Shown one piece after another: positions 39,101-51,602 of a stretch of 64,000 nt of DNA. Both the position numbers and the translations under genes were made by a program. Numbering within the stretch: position 1 is the stretch's first letter; each line of letters begins with the position of its first letter. The stretch covers positions 1 to 64,000 of the forward strand of contig OENT01000133.1 in assembly GCA_900239685.1 (NCBI GenBank). The letters are read 5' to 3'. Under the pieces are notes generated by a model. It did not search any database. It worked only from the letters and a program-made list of their open reading frames with translations, and was not told the DNA's origin. The DNA is from Rotaria macrura. Lineage: Eukaryota > Rotifera > Eurotatoria > Philodinida > Philodinidae.

Positions 39101-40763
39101 TATAATCAATCTATCCGGTCTATTGTAATTGGCAAATGTCGAAGAGAGGAAAAGAAAATCTAAATCTATGATGAATAGTAAATGTACATACTTGAGTTTT
39201 GCATACGGTATAGACGAGTCGTCCGTGTCCTCTTGATCGTCGTCACCAATCACAATAAGTAGTTCAACACCCTATGTAGACAGATATGTAGCCTTTATTC
39301 CTTGCTTATGCATATATTTTGTTGATCAAGATGATCGATAATCTTCTATTTTGCCTGACTGCGTTCTACGCAGTATGAATACATGTATATACATATATGT
39401 ATGCACATATATATATATATATATATATGTATAATATAATCGTATGTGCATGAACGACACGATGAGCAAAAATAACAGCCGGACTAGTAAGAAATGATTT
39501 TTATCGTATTGCACGCATGCAATATTGGCGATTGTAATTTGGCAATCATTCATTGAGTTATGTGAATAGAAGTAAGACAGATAATGTTTTTGTCAATAGT
39601 CCTCATTACCATGATTACGACATTCTTCTTTCGCAATTAAAATGATCTTTTCGAATTGTCTCGTACCTATCCATACATACAAGCTGGTCATAGATAATTG
39701 ACATAAACATGTTAGATTGTACATAGTCATCTCTTTTTTATTTCTTTTTTTTTACCTCTCTCGTCTCTATGATTATATAATCATCGGACGGCTAAGTCAA
39801 TATCCAGACAAGTGCTCTTATTTTTCTGTATCTCGACAGCACTTACTTTATTATCAGGAAACATATTGAGTAGTTCATGAAAACGACCGGGTAAATTTGG
39901 TGATGATTGGTTGTTACCAACAAGATCCACTTTGTTAAAACCACTAAGAATATGAATGACAAGAGGACGCACGCTTGGCTGAAGGCCGAAATAAACTATA
40001 GCCTTGCCGATAGTAAGAGCATGCGTTAAAAGATCAGTTACTGCCGCAAGAAGACCGTCAACTGCATCTATATAAGGAATACAACAAAAGAAACAAATAT
40101 ATAAGTCAAAGCTTGTCATATTTGGATGAATAGATGTACACGTAGAGAGAGAAAAAACAATAGAGATATGAATAAACGATGATGAACTTTCCATCTAAAG
40201 TCTTATTCTTTTCTACACATTCATGTGTCAATATGATATGCTAATCTATTGTACAGATATACAAAAAGTGTGACCAAATATATAAAAACAATTAACACTG
40301 ATGGTTAATTAAAAAAAAAGAAGTGTAAAAATGATTTACTTTGATGAGATGGTTGCCGTTTATCTGTTAAATGTACAAGATGTTCAAAGACATTGGCTGT
40401 ATTATTAGCTAAATTAACAATATTTGTACGTATAGAAAACCAACTTTTCCAGTTATTGATTTCTTTTATCGATAATGGCCATTTATCACCAACATTCGGT
40501 AGCGGTGGTTGTGCTGGTAGAGCTTGAATGAATTCTCCTAGTGCAACCCATTCTAATTGTGTACATTTTTGAGCATGTTCTCTAGACCAATCTTCAACTT
40601 GATGTTCTTCACCACAATAATAAACCATCTGACAACCAAAACAACGTGATAATGATGGTCCCTGTCGATGACATACGGCACAATAACGTCGATCGATTTC
40701 GTTGAATTCCAAACGTTGCTTAATAATTGCCTCGATTGATGACCAAGAGTCTATAGTACCCAT
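33200..40763 (-). CDS. MYND zinc-finger protein with MSS51-like region and long disordered tail
   Basis: Eleven exons: 40763-40340, 40067-39847, 39271-39192, 39119-38996, 38915-38767, 38694-38366, 38271-38073, 37989-37734, 37676-36550, 35522-33698, 33616-33200 (1716 residues). The MYND finger is at residues 28-67 with ligands C28, C31, C41, C44, C50, H54, H63, C67; position six is His where many MYNDs have Cys. Residues about 145-330 look globular (RPLVIHILSGFNKVDLVG, ELLIVIGDDD, KPDRLIITTTG, ADLFVYFNAAHLFL, RPTLLTFEDQEEF) and recall the C-terminal domain of MSS51/ZMYND15-type proteins; that match is by eye only. The remaining ~1,350 residues are low-complexity Ser/Thr/Pro/Asn/Gln, with Pro runs (about 596-610, and after the exon 9/10 junction), KKSKSVTFLDE-like basic patches and acidic runs. 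MYND fingers bind Pro-rich peptides, so it may interact with its own tail. I do not recognise an orthologue. The start ATG directly abuts a CAG acceptor, so an upstream exon is possible. Confidence 0.8.
39386..39438. repeat. TA/TG microsatellite in intron 2 of MYND gene
   Basis: Degenerate ACATATAT units pass into a clean (AT)n run inside the 575-bp intron 2 (39272-39846). Confidence 0.85.
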
Positions 40764-43700
40764 CTGCAATAGACATATCATGAATAAGATTAGGCAATCA
40801 CATAAAAATAGACATACGCTCACGCGTACCAAAAGAAGAGAAGACTAATGATGATGATGAACTCTAAGCTTACTACTGTATTTTTGCTGCTGTTTCCTTT
40901 TTTTTCTCTCTCTTTTCTCTCTTTTGCTCATTCTCATCTTGATTGAACAAACATTATGCACACATCTGTACCTTTTTCTCTTTTACTCGTATCGTTCAAT
41001 GAACAAAAACACTCCCACTTTTTTGTGCGCGTTGGCGACATGGACAGAGAGAGTTCATATGTTCTCTTCTTTCTTTTGTAGTGGTCGAGGGTCACAACCA
41101 CAACGTGAATGTCACCTTACCGACTACTCGTACACATATACATACTACAAAAGCTCTCTTAACAATAATAGATGTTTTTTTTCTTCTTTTCTTTGTGCAT
41201 TCACGCACATACTTATTTTTTGTCCTTCATAATGTCCAACGAGCCATGTGATGAACAGTGGTATCATGGATTGAGCAAGAAAAAAAGAAGAAGAAGAAGC
41301 TATTTGTAAAACGTGTCACCGGTAATGATGGAAAGACAAAAGGGGAAAAAAGCATGTTGCATCGAATGCTCTTGTCATTCAATAACGACACACTAGAACA
41401 CAATTTATATACAGACATCGACGATGTTTCTCGTTTTTTAATGTAGGATGATGTTAACAACAGAAAAAAAGCAACGATGAGGGAATGGAAAAGAAAAGAT
41501 GGAAGTAACTATTTATGTTGGCGTACTCAGATATAATAAAAATGAATAATGAAATTCTTCATATAAACTTCGAGACAGAATATGATTCACCTTTTTCACT
41601 TATAAAAAATACCATATACATAAATATATACATATATATTTATATATATATGTATTACGCAAAAAGACCAGAGATCAAACAAAGATAATTAAATAAAATT
41701 TACCATCATTTTCTATTCGTACCATACTATCTGTCCGAAAAAAAGAAATTGAACATACATACGATCTGCCATGAATGTGAACTAACCAAAAGGTCAACGG
41801 AATTGATCATGTTATTCTTCGCATGTTGTATAACTTTATTTTGGATGCAATAGCTATGTCGACAAGACTCTCCTATTCCTGCCTAAGTTTTTTTTTTGAC
41901 ACGTGTAGAATTGAGAAGAAGAAAAAAAACGAGCGATAGCAGAGAAATGAGTGTTAAAACTTACTCCGGCATGAAGAACGATAAAAAAAAGAGAACTATG
42001 AGAAAAAGAAAATTGAAAATTTTGTCAATGAAAAAAAGAAAACTAAAGCCAAGGCATTGAGTGCATGAATGTTAGATTTAGTGAGCTTGTGTCGTTCCAT
42101 CGTAGACAATTATACAGCTGGAATATATGTTCATTGTAATTGAAAGCTAAAAATCATTTATTCAAAGACATTTATATTTTAGATAGAACAATATACCCAC
42201 AAAAAAAGCTAGACTTTTGAACGTTTGTTCAATATTCATAAAGAATAAAATTAGTTCAAGTTGAAAAAGAAGAAATTTTGCATGTTTTCAATCTATTCTA
42301 AATAAAGTATACGTAAATAAATCCATAGTCATCCACGTGCGCTATATAGATCTATGTACTTTTTCTTAATATGAAAATAATTTTAAGTATGGGATCATTT
42401 TCTTCATGCAAAACGTATGCAAACAAAAATTATATATTTATATGAAGTATTACTTCTTTTTATGACGATAATTTCATATGATATGTAATGTAATCGATTT
42501 TTTTTCAATCGATTCAACATCACTTCGAGTGTTATTTTTTAATAAAAATTTATCATGTACATAGTTCACAAGAAGATTGAAGAATTTCGTATTCGAGAAG
42601 AAAAGAAGAAATTCGATCTATGGGAGATTAGCTTTCTTTGTATTTTATACCATTCACAACTACGTAGTAACGAGTAAGACTGAACTAAAGTATACGTTTA
42701 AACAAAGATCTATGAATTGTCTTGATAGGATAATGATATTCTTTTGGATTTCAAACGAGGATTACGTACTTTTGATTATAGATCAGAAAAAAAGTGCAAA
42801 GGATAAGAGGTGCGATTATTTTAATAGTAGATTCTTTTCATTTTGATCGTAGCTTTGAACATTTATGATAAGATGCATCATTTTCAAACTAGGACTTATG
42901 TAGTTATGTTACAACTGTAAAAAGAAGGTGTGGTACGTAGGAAGGTGGTGTACTCCATTTTGATTGACAAGATTTGATTGTATGTTGTTCTTAGTTAATT
43001 TCCAATCAATGTTCTTTAATTTTCATTCAGTTCAATTCATATTCTTTGTCGATTGATCAAACTTTTTCTATACAATTCTTTGTGATCATACAGCACCTGT
43101 CCTTATACTTATCTTTTTCGAGCTTTTTGACATTCTCAATTATTACTTCTCTCATTTAATTTCAAGACATTTCCAACGAATAATTTTTGCTACTGTTATG
43201 AAATCGTAATCTAATTTTTCAGATTAAGTTTACGTTATCTTTGAGTCAGAAATTGAAATTTTTGTAAAATTTTTCTAATCTAAAGGACATAATGCAGTAT
43301 ATGAAGTTTAGTTATACGTAAACACCGTGTCAACAGCTTCTCAATAAAATTCTCAATTATTCGTATATGATTGTCATCGTTCTTGTTGACGATAGGTATT
43401 CTATGAGAAATAAAAAAATGAATTTATAATTCCACCACAAGGACACAGAAAGTTTTACGGATTATTCAATGGTTATAACCTACAAGTGTAAAAAAATCTG
43501 TGTTACCTTCAAAAAACGGAATCAACTTGTCTGCGTACGTGTCGAAAAAGAATATACGAGCTTCAGTTTCTCTAATGAAATCAGATACTTCTTAAATCGT
43601 TTGACAAATGCTATCGTTTCGACTACTTTTCATAAAGACAAAGGGTTGAAAAATTTTAACGTATGATATATTCTTCAAGATTCTCAACTAATTGTCGTTA

Positions 43701-44489
43701 AGTCTCATTTCAAAAGTAATTATTTTTCGAACTGATCTCTTCTATTAAACTTGTCAATTGTTTTTTTTCTACTATGGCATCGTAGAACAAAAATATTGAC
43801 AGAACATTTAAAAAATTTTTATCATATCAGAAAATTGATACAATTGAATACCATGTTCTGATCGTTGCAATATCTCAATTGTCTGTTCCGTTTTATGGTA
43901 TACTCACGGTGCAAAAGAACTTTATCGTCATATTTTCCAGGTAGAAAAAAGTGGAAAATGAACTCTGATAAATGTGAATAAGCTTCCAACCTTTGGTACA
44001 AAGAATAAGATGTACCCCTTGATTCCGGTACAAAAGTAAAACGTGTGCCTCATTATCACGAAATAATCTTTATAACATGATGTGAGGATGCATGAGACCA
44101 TGTACTGTCAGCATGATGATAAATGATAAGAAAATTGTTTAGTTAAACCGTAAAGTCTCAAAAATTTTCAATTAGAATACTTTCGAAATTTCCAGTCTTT
44201 TCGTTCAATTTTCAATTTATCAATTGTCATTTACGTTGAAAATGCTATGAAGGCAAATAGCAATGCTTGTCACATCATGACAAATGCAGAAATACAAGAG
44301 ATTTTGTCATTGGTAATCAAATCTCACACGAAACTGCAACCATATTGTCATCATCGCAAAAACATTGAGAAGAAGATAAACAACTGACTGAAGATAAGAA
44401 AGAAATATCTTAGCAAATGTGATATAACTGAAGATTTTTCTTTGTTTTTGTTTAGTATTCAAACATTTTCTTTCTTTTGTCTTGTGATC
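40764..44489. other. Non-coding, 5' flank of MYND gene
   Basis: No supported coding region. It includes a CT-rich tract (about 40900-40925), an A/G-rich tract (41277-41302) and a TA microsatellite (about 41611-41654). Long frames at 41258-41446, 42577-42846 and 43469-43666 lack family features. Untranslated first exons of the MYND gene could lie here but cannot be placed. Confidence 0.55.
41611..41654. repeat. TA-type microsatellite
   Basis: ATATATACATATATAT-type units upstream of the MYND gene. No other content. Confidence 0.8.
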
Positions 44490-44861
44490 ATGAGGATGAA
44501 TATCGACAATACACTATACAGAGACATTCAAAATTTGACAACATCGACAATTAAAGATTCGATGCATACATTAACAACAGTATCAAATAACGATATGACA
44601 CATATTTTATCTTATGCAATACCATTGTCCTGTGTTGTTATAGTTGTTGTTATTCTCATAGCCACTGGCGTTCATCGTCGACAACGTGTTTTAGAAAAAT
44701 GGACATCATTAAAACGAATGAGAAATACTAATCCACGCTTCCTGGAAAGTGCCGGTCTACGACGTGATTCGGAATATGATTTATGTAACGATGGTTTTGA
44801 GACTGTAACAATTCTAAATGAAGATTCAGAATCAGATTTTCGTTTAGCAACTATAACATAA
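44490..44861 (+). CDS. Orphan single-pass membrane protein, 123 residues
   Basis: An intronless frame that starts at ATG 44490 (a second ATG two codons on). Residues 1-46 are polar with a sequon (NLTT) and no signal peptide. Residues about 47-69 form one strong membrane segment (SYAIPLSCVVIVVVILIATG). Basic residues follow at once (VHRRQRVLEKW...KRMR), which predicts an extracellular N-terminus and a cytoplasmic C-terminus. The C-terminal half has Tyr and acidic motifs (SEYDLCNDGFETV, NEDSESDF). Codon use matches the real genes nearby. A pyrimidine-rich TTTAG acceptor-like site lies 34 bases before the ATG. It lies between two minus-strand genes. I recognise no family; a small adaptor or receptor tail is only one possibility. 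Confidence 0.6.
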   Translation: MRMNIDNTLYRDIQNLTTSTIKDSMHTLTTVSNNDMTHILSYAIPLSCVVIVVVILIATGVHRRQRVLEKWTSLKRMRNTNPRFLESAGLRRDSEYDLCNDGFETVTILNEDSESDFRLATIT

Positions 44862-46478
44862 GAATGATGAAGATATATTTTATTTTTCTTTCATTTTATT
44901 TGATAAAATGCCTGTGTATTATACGATAATCTCTTTTCATATTTTTCTCTTGTTGTGCCTAATTTTGTTTTGTTCATAATCGGAAATATTCTGTATTTTA
45001 TTCAATGTAGAAATTTCTGAATTGTTAATGAAACACCGAGTAAAACGTCTATACTTCTCATTGTCGTTATTTACACAAAAATGGAAAAAAAAATCTCCAG
45101 TTGTAACATGATTATTGATTCAATTATTAGAACATGACATGTTCAGAAAAATTGCTCGTACTATCGAAAGTTTACAAATGATCAAGTTTTCATGACCATG
45201 AAAAATAGCAGACCTTGAAACATATTTTTAGAATACAATTGTAGCAAAGCTTCTCTCTTTCTCTCTCTCTTTGTCCTCTTCCAATAAGCTAATTTTCATT
45301 ATTAACATACGTAATGAGAAGAATACACTCGAATAAAGTCTCGACAGTGTTCGTTCGTAAATGACATGAATTTATGTGTGACACGACATTTTTCAGATAG
45401 ACTCCATGGTACTAAATAGGTTACTTTTCTTATTGAAAAAAGTACTGTCATAAACAACGTATGCAAAATTTCAATTTGCTTTTCAATCGAGTATTACTAC
45501 TATTGATTCAAGGATTTTTTCCTTAAGAACAAAATATTGAAGTTTGCTCTCGTGAAATAGGAAGTATGTTAAAGTAGTATAACTCAGTCATAATTTATGA
45601 AGTAAAAAGCATCATATATGCATATATATTTAAATAGGGAATGTACGTTCATGAACAATTCCAATTCGTCGATTGAAGTATTATCCATAGATTTTATACT
45701 TATACTGAAAATTTTGTATATTCAAACAAACATGGCTAATATTTCGAGAGACAAGGATGAATTTAACAATGCAAGTTCATTGTATTCTAGAAACTATACC
45801 CACAAACGAAGCTCAGACATTGTTTGTTTTTTTTAAACTCTTTGTGCATGTTGGTGAATGCAAATTAGAATTTAATGTCACAATCAATACGAAGTTGGTA
45901 ATTCATCGTATATTATAAATTTCAACGAAGTCAAAAAAAAAACGTCTATTGAACCAATGTTCATTTCTTGTTGTATAGTATTTGAAACATTTTTATTATG
46001 TATATGCATGAATCGGAAATGAGCATTTAATGAGCACATTCATTTTTAGCAACCCTCTGTTGATTGCATAATACAGTTATTTAAATTTTGACATAGATCA
46101 AATTCATTTATGAATAGAATTGAACACATTCTGTCAAATTATCATTCTATTATCAACATAATCCATTTATGTGCAAATCGTCTTCGATTATGTTAAGATT
46201 TTTTTCTCTTATTTGACATAATGTGTATCTCAATTATTTTTTTTAAACTTTAATAAAAATAAAACAAGTTTCACAATCATTAATTTCATATTTGCATGGC
46301 CTAGTTTTAGTCCATCTATTTTAAAATACTCAAATTATCGTAAGATAAATAATTGTTTTCTTCGTTTTTTTTAAAGCACAAATAGACACAGCACACACTC
46401 TGTCAATGCATCGAAAACAAAAGAAAAAGAGGCATACACATATTCGATTCACTGTTCCTACGCATTAATATAAATATC

Positions 46479-46510
<32 letters not shown>

Positions 46511-46529
46511 AATATATCAACTATGACTA
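44862..46529. other. Non-coding between convergent genes
   Basis: No coding segment is supported. Contains a CT run (45252-45271) and a long TA microsatellite at 46480-46506, just after the stop of the SH2 gene. The plus-strand frame at 45618-45836 shows no protein-like features. Confidence 0.6.
46480..46506. repeat. (TA)n microsatellite
   Basis: A clean TA run about 25 bases beyond the stop codon of the SH2 gene, probably inside its 3' UTR. Confidence 0.9.
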
Positions 46530-48621
46530 CTATATAGGAAGTATTTCATTAAGATTAAGTGTTATCGGTAAAATTTCTGGCATAACTGAATGATGAGTTA
46601 GTAATGAAACAAGCGTTGGAAATTGTTTAATTGTTCCTTTAATACGATAGTTCGGCGTATTACTATGAACAATTCTTTCAATAAGATAATGAGCGATATT
46701 TGAATCGTGTGTAAATTTTGGTACTTTAACTGAAAGAGCATAACAATCGGGATGTGTCGTACTATTACGTAAAATAAATGCACCATATTCAGCAGACTGT
46801 AGAGCTTGACATATTGTATCCCTGAATTAAACAAAATACAAGTTATAGAAAGATAACAACTTTATTAATTCATGCTTTGTTCCTTTTTACCTTTCAAGAT
46901 TTGGTTTATACCAACGTGATACAGATGTTAAATCATCATTTAAGATTGAAAGTCTAAATGAAAACAAAAATTGTTTGTATCGCAAAACTTAAACATGTTC
47001 TTTTATTCAATAAGTAAACAAACTTTGAAAGACTTGTACGTCTTCGTCTCAAAAGTCTCTTTTGTTGTTTATAATAATAATCATCTTTATGATTAACATC
47101 AATTTTAGCTGTATATTTGGTTCCCATAGGTGTAGATAATGCTGGACATATTGTCATCGTCGAATAATACTTATTATTACATGTACAATGACTATTAATC
47201 TCATTCTCGATGATATCCATATGTTGTCGAGAATAAGTACGATTGGGATGTGAATGCGATGAATATGTGGATAATTTTCGTCGTCGACGTTCAGTTTTAT
47301 TCGAAAAATATGTTGATGACGACGATGATGGACATGTACATGTTAAACAATGTATATCCATTGATTTGGTTCGTGTTACATTCACCGGTATCAATCGACA
47401 TGATATTAATTGTACAGGTATTAATTGTGATGAGGCTGCCATTGACATATCGCAATAACCAGAATCAGCTGATATTGATGATGTATTCGTTGAACGCCGT
47501 GGTAAACGACGAAGAACATTTCCTTGTTGTTCTTGTTGTTTATCATTTTCATTAAAAAGATATCTTAGATACTCGAGAGGATCATCATTATCGCCATCTT
47601 TTTTCGATGACGATGACGATGACGCTGATGATGATGATGATGACGATGATGCTTCAGGTTCATCGAAATCAATATAATCGACTATTGAAAGAGATTTGTG
47701 AAATTCAGAAATGGCAGACGACGATGGCAATCGTTGTTTTTGTCGACATGTACATTGTGGTGTTGTTGATGCTTCATTTATTGGGCCATGGCATCGATAA
47801 ATCGATTGTGACAAATCAGAACCACTCTGAGAATAAACAAGCAGCTGTTGATTACAAGATTTAGTTGATAGTTTTGGATTGGACAAACGATTTTCGTGGG
47901 ATATTTTATTAAGCTAGGAGATATTTATTTGTATGAGGAAATGATTTTTATTCTTGAAAAATAATAATTTCTTACTTTAGTTTGAATTTCCATTGGAGAT
48001 AAATAGCCATCTTCATCAAAATTTTTCGAATAATTATAAATAGATTCATGATGAGATTTTTTCATCAATGTGGAGTTTTTCCTATTTAATTCAAAGTATG
48101 TTTCACGAACTTTGTCATTGGATACTAAATTACGACGAACTCGATGGAGTGCTATAAGACGTCGTGCCTGAGTAGAAAGAAATGGTCCTTTGTTTTTTTT
48201 TCTTGCCTACAGAAAACTCGAAAAAATAATTTTAAACTAGATTTACCCAATCTCGACTTTTCTCAAATAAACTAGTGCCTCGTTTAAGTGAACGTGTTGA
48301 ACGAGGAAGAAGAAGTTTATCATTATCATTTTGATGATCACAATGTATTATTTCTGCTTCTTCAGCCACAAGAAGCAATGGTTGTTGTTGATGGCAATGA
48401 TGTTCTTGTTGCTTTTGTTGTAGAAATCGAGTAGACATTGGTAAATTATTTGAATATGTCATTGATGATAAATGTTGACTCAATATGGTATTATAATTTT
48501 CTTTCTCTACTTCAGTTCTTTTCGCTTGTTCGTCTCTTTTATCAATCGACTTCGACAATATTGAAGGTGGTAATAATGAATAATCACTTGATGGTACAGT
48601 CAAACAACAGACAGTCGACAT
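46530..48621 (-). CDS. Protein with C-terminal tensin-type SH2 domain
   Basis: Five exons: 48621-48247, 48167-47976, 47913-47024, 46953-46891, 46821-46530 (603 residues). Residues 1-485 are low-complexity, Ser/Gln-rich, with a poly-Ser run and Cys-bearing patches (PQCTCRQ, HCLTCTC, SHCTCNNKYY). The SH2 domain runs from about 500 to 598: WYKPNLER at its start, GAFILRNS with the phosphotyrosine-binding Arg at 525, ALSVKV, AHYLIER and YRIKG, then FPTLVSLLTHHSVMP near the end. The WYKP start and the HHS-x-MP ending are typical of tensin SH2 domains. Tensins carry a PTB domain after SH2; here a TAG follows five residues after LNLN and no PTB is found. A plausible role is a phosphotyrosine adaptor near adhesion sites, by inference. 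The start ATG lies 8 bases after a TTTTAG acceptor, so a 5' exon in frame is possible. Confidence 0.85.
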
Positions 48622-49727
48622 ACGATCACCTAAAATATAATGCCATGAAGAATGCTATAACAGAGAGCAAAGTTCTAATCTAACAAATGTATAAATTCGC
48701 ATGCTATTAATATTGCTGATGAGTGAAAAGAAATAACGTATAAGATGATGATCATAATGATGATGTCATCATCACTGGCAGCAGCATAACTGCTCACTGG
48801 GTGCAAATGCGTGGAATGATCAAACAAGATCGATTGATGGATCGAACTGAATGCTACTCAATGGTCATTGATGTGACGTAACAGTTGTCTATGTAACTAA
48901 ATTTTCTTACTAAGATAAAACTGAAACATGCAGAGAAATAGGAAAAAGAAAATGTATAAAACAAGAAAGAATAGCACGACAGGCATCAACCTTCGTTCAA
49001 GGTTAGTAACAGAAAAAGAATATATATTGGCGTTGATCGATATAGTTTCACAAATCGATAGTGAAAAAAACAGAAGTGTTAATAGACTTTATGTATGTAT
49101 CTCAGTAGACATTGGTAAAACTTGTCAGTAACCATTTGGACATTAAAAAGGTCATCAGTCGTAGAAACTATCATTAATCGCATAATCGACTGAAAGAAAA
49201 GAAAGAGAAAGTGGGAAGAATAATAATGAACAATTATTGCAATCACATGAAGCCACATTTGAGTTAACCTTTTGAGCTTTTATGTGAATGAGACAATAGA
49301 TCACACTTCGAAATAGACTTAGCAGCAGGAGTAATAACAATAACAATATACTAGAAACAAGAAGACAAAAAAGGAAATACAAGGAAGAAATTTGTCTCGC
49401 CGTCTACATATGCATGCAAACGATCAGCCACCACTGCGATAGATGAGGATTGACATTTTGATAGGTAGAACCTTGAGCATCCGAATGAATTGATATACAC
49501 GACAATGAACTTTGATAGAATTTACGAGAGAGGATTAACGATTAACAATCTATGTTGTTTTAACTCGAGTACTGTTTCTTTTTCTTTTGTTCAGAGAATG
49601 TCCCTGAGAAAAAATAATAAGACAAAGAAAAGCCAAAAAACGACGTGATCTGGTTACTCCTCCTCTTCGACTTTGAATATACGGTGAGAAATGCAAGAAA
49701 ATACGCAATTTACAATTTTACAAAAAA

Positions 49728-49769
49728 TAAATAAATAAATAAATTTATTTATTTATTTATTTATTTATA
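49728..49769. repeat. Perfect (AAAT)n/(ATTT)n inverted repeat
   Basis: A run of AAAT units is followed without spacer by a run of ATTT units. The two halves are reverse complements and could form a hairpin or cruciform about 18-20 bp long. Confidence 0.85.
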
Positions 49770-49948
49770 TAAACTCAATTAAGGAACTTAATGATTCAGG
49801 TAGTCATACACCATTGATCGTGCTACTTAATAAAGAAAAATATATGATTATCAACAAGTATCAATAGTACGTGGAAAATGTCCAATACTATCAACAACTA
49901 GAAGAGAAAAGGACTATCTTGCTACTGCATCGAATCGTGCACGTATAC

Positions 49949-49958
49949 ACATACATAC

Positions 49959-49991
<33 letters not shown>

Positions 49992-50003
49992 CACAAATAT
50001 ATA
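49949..50003. repeat. TACA/TA microsatellite
   Basis: ACATACAT units pass into a long (AT)n run and back to ACAC. Nothing else here. Confidence 0.85.
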
Positions 50004-50264
50004 CTGAGCAAACACATACACCTTATGGTAAATGTTTATATGCATGTTGAGATCAATCACATTTCGTCACGATATATAAGTGCAAATTCTTCTGGAGCGT
50101 GCACATATCTGAATGATATGACTATGAACAGGAAGCATGTCCCCGAAAGGCGACGATAATGACAACAGAATACTACCATGTATGATGAAGCAATATGATG
50201 ATGTAAGCATGGCCAAAAGAGCGCTTGCGTACTTATATACATCTATATCAAGCGGTCATCTTCA

Positions 50265-50308
50265 GTATATATACATACATATATATATATATATTTATAT
50301 TTATATAA
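50265..50308. repeat. TA microsatellite
   Basis: (TA)n with TATT interruptions. Confidence 0.85.
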
Positions 50309-50436
50309 AAGAAGAAAAGTATCACTACGCGTGTAACAGAAAGATATTTGAATGCTTCACAATCATCCTCTGAAGCTTCCACTGTACATCAGCTTGCGAT
50401 ACCTGGCTATGTGACCAGATGACGAATTTTTGCTAG

Positions 50437-50480
50437 TATATATAAATATATAAATATATATACATATGTATTTATATAGA
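50437..50480. repeat. ATATAA-type microsatellite
   Basis: Degenerate ATATAAAT and ATACAT units. Confidence 0.75.
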
Positions 50481-51568
50481 TCTATGTCTATCTTTACCAG
50501 AAAAGAAAAAAAAGACTGCTGGTCAACATAATTCATGATTAAATCATGACCTATGAGTACGGCGGTTGTCTTTTGTTCTTTTTCGAGTGACTTTTTTTTA
50601 GTTCTATATTGAATAGTCGCACATATTGTTAGTTCAAATAAAAATGTAGATCGATTAATGAAAACATATTCAATTATTTATAGATGAAAGAGACAAGATC
50701 GATCTGTTGTAAAAAGAATTCTTCTAAGAAAACCTGCACACATCTTTATAGTACTATCACTAATCGGTTACGAGTAATTTACTCGTTCGATAAAAAAATG
50801 AATACATCAATAGCTGGCCAAAGCAAACACGATCTGCGATGACCTTGCACTAGCAATGGCCAATCGAGAATGTATACAAAATGATAAGACCGGTTTTTTC
50901 ATATATATCTCTCTCTCCTTTCGGATGTCAAACACACTAAAAAAAGCACAAAAGATGAATAGTGATGAAATAGAACGGACAATACATGCTTATGGGAACA
51001 AAAAAAAAATCGAGGGTACTCTCACTCTCATACACGTTTGTATGGTGACATCAAATACGATGTGATGATCGCCATTCTTCTTTCTGTCTTCTTGCTTCAC
51101 ATAGCCTGAGGAGAAGTAGAAAAAAAAGAGAAGAGAACAAACTGGGCTGGGCATCACGCAACTTCTACATAACATGGAAAGAGAAAGAGAGAAAGAAATA
51201 TAAACTGTGCCAGTAACTTCTACCTTTTGTTTATTGCTTGCAGTTACTAAGTGACAAATACATTTACACTAGTGGAAATAATGACGATTGATTTTTTTTC
51301 ATTCTCAATCAATGACCATCAAAATACAAGGGGGAGACAATATTGTCACCTCATTTTGATTTTCACAATTGATGTTCCAAATAAGAGTCAATGGATATAT
51401 TTACATGTCCATGCAGACTGTATAAACTAATTATACGATTACAGTCTCTGTGTGTGACCCATATGCAAATGAGTAGATAGGGTGCATGTATACAATTTTC
51501 TTTTTTGTTTGTTTGTGCACTCTAGCTAGACATTCGGACAAGCTTCGTATCCTTCTTCTGTATTTTTG

Positions 51569-51598
<30 letters not shown>
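51569..51598. repeat. (AT)n microsatellite
   Basis: Clean AT run of about 15 units. Confidence 0.9.

Positions 51599-51602
<4 letters not shown>

Noticed and set aside
47243..47864. Several plus-strand frames opposite the SH2 gene
   Set aside because: Shadows of exon 3; the minus strand carries phase-consistent exons leading into a clear SH2 domain.
50137..50373. 78-codon plus-strand frame running into a TA repeat
   Set aside because: Its C-terminal part is a translated microsatellite (IYIY) and the rest has no recognisable features.
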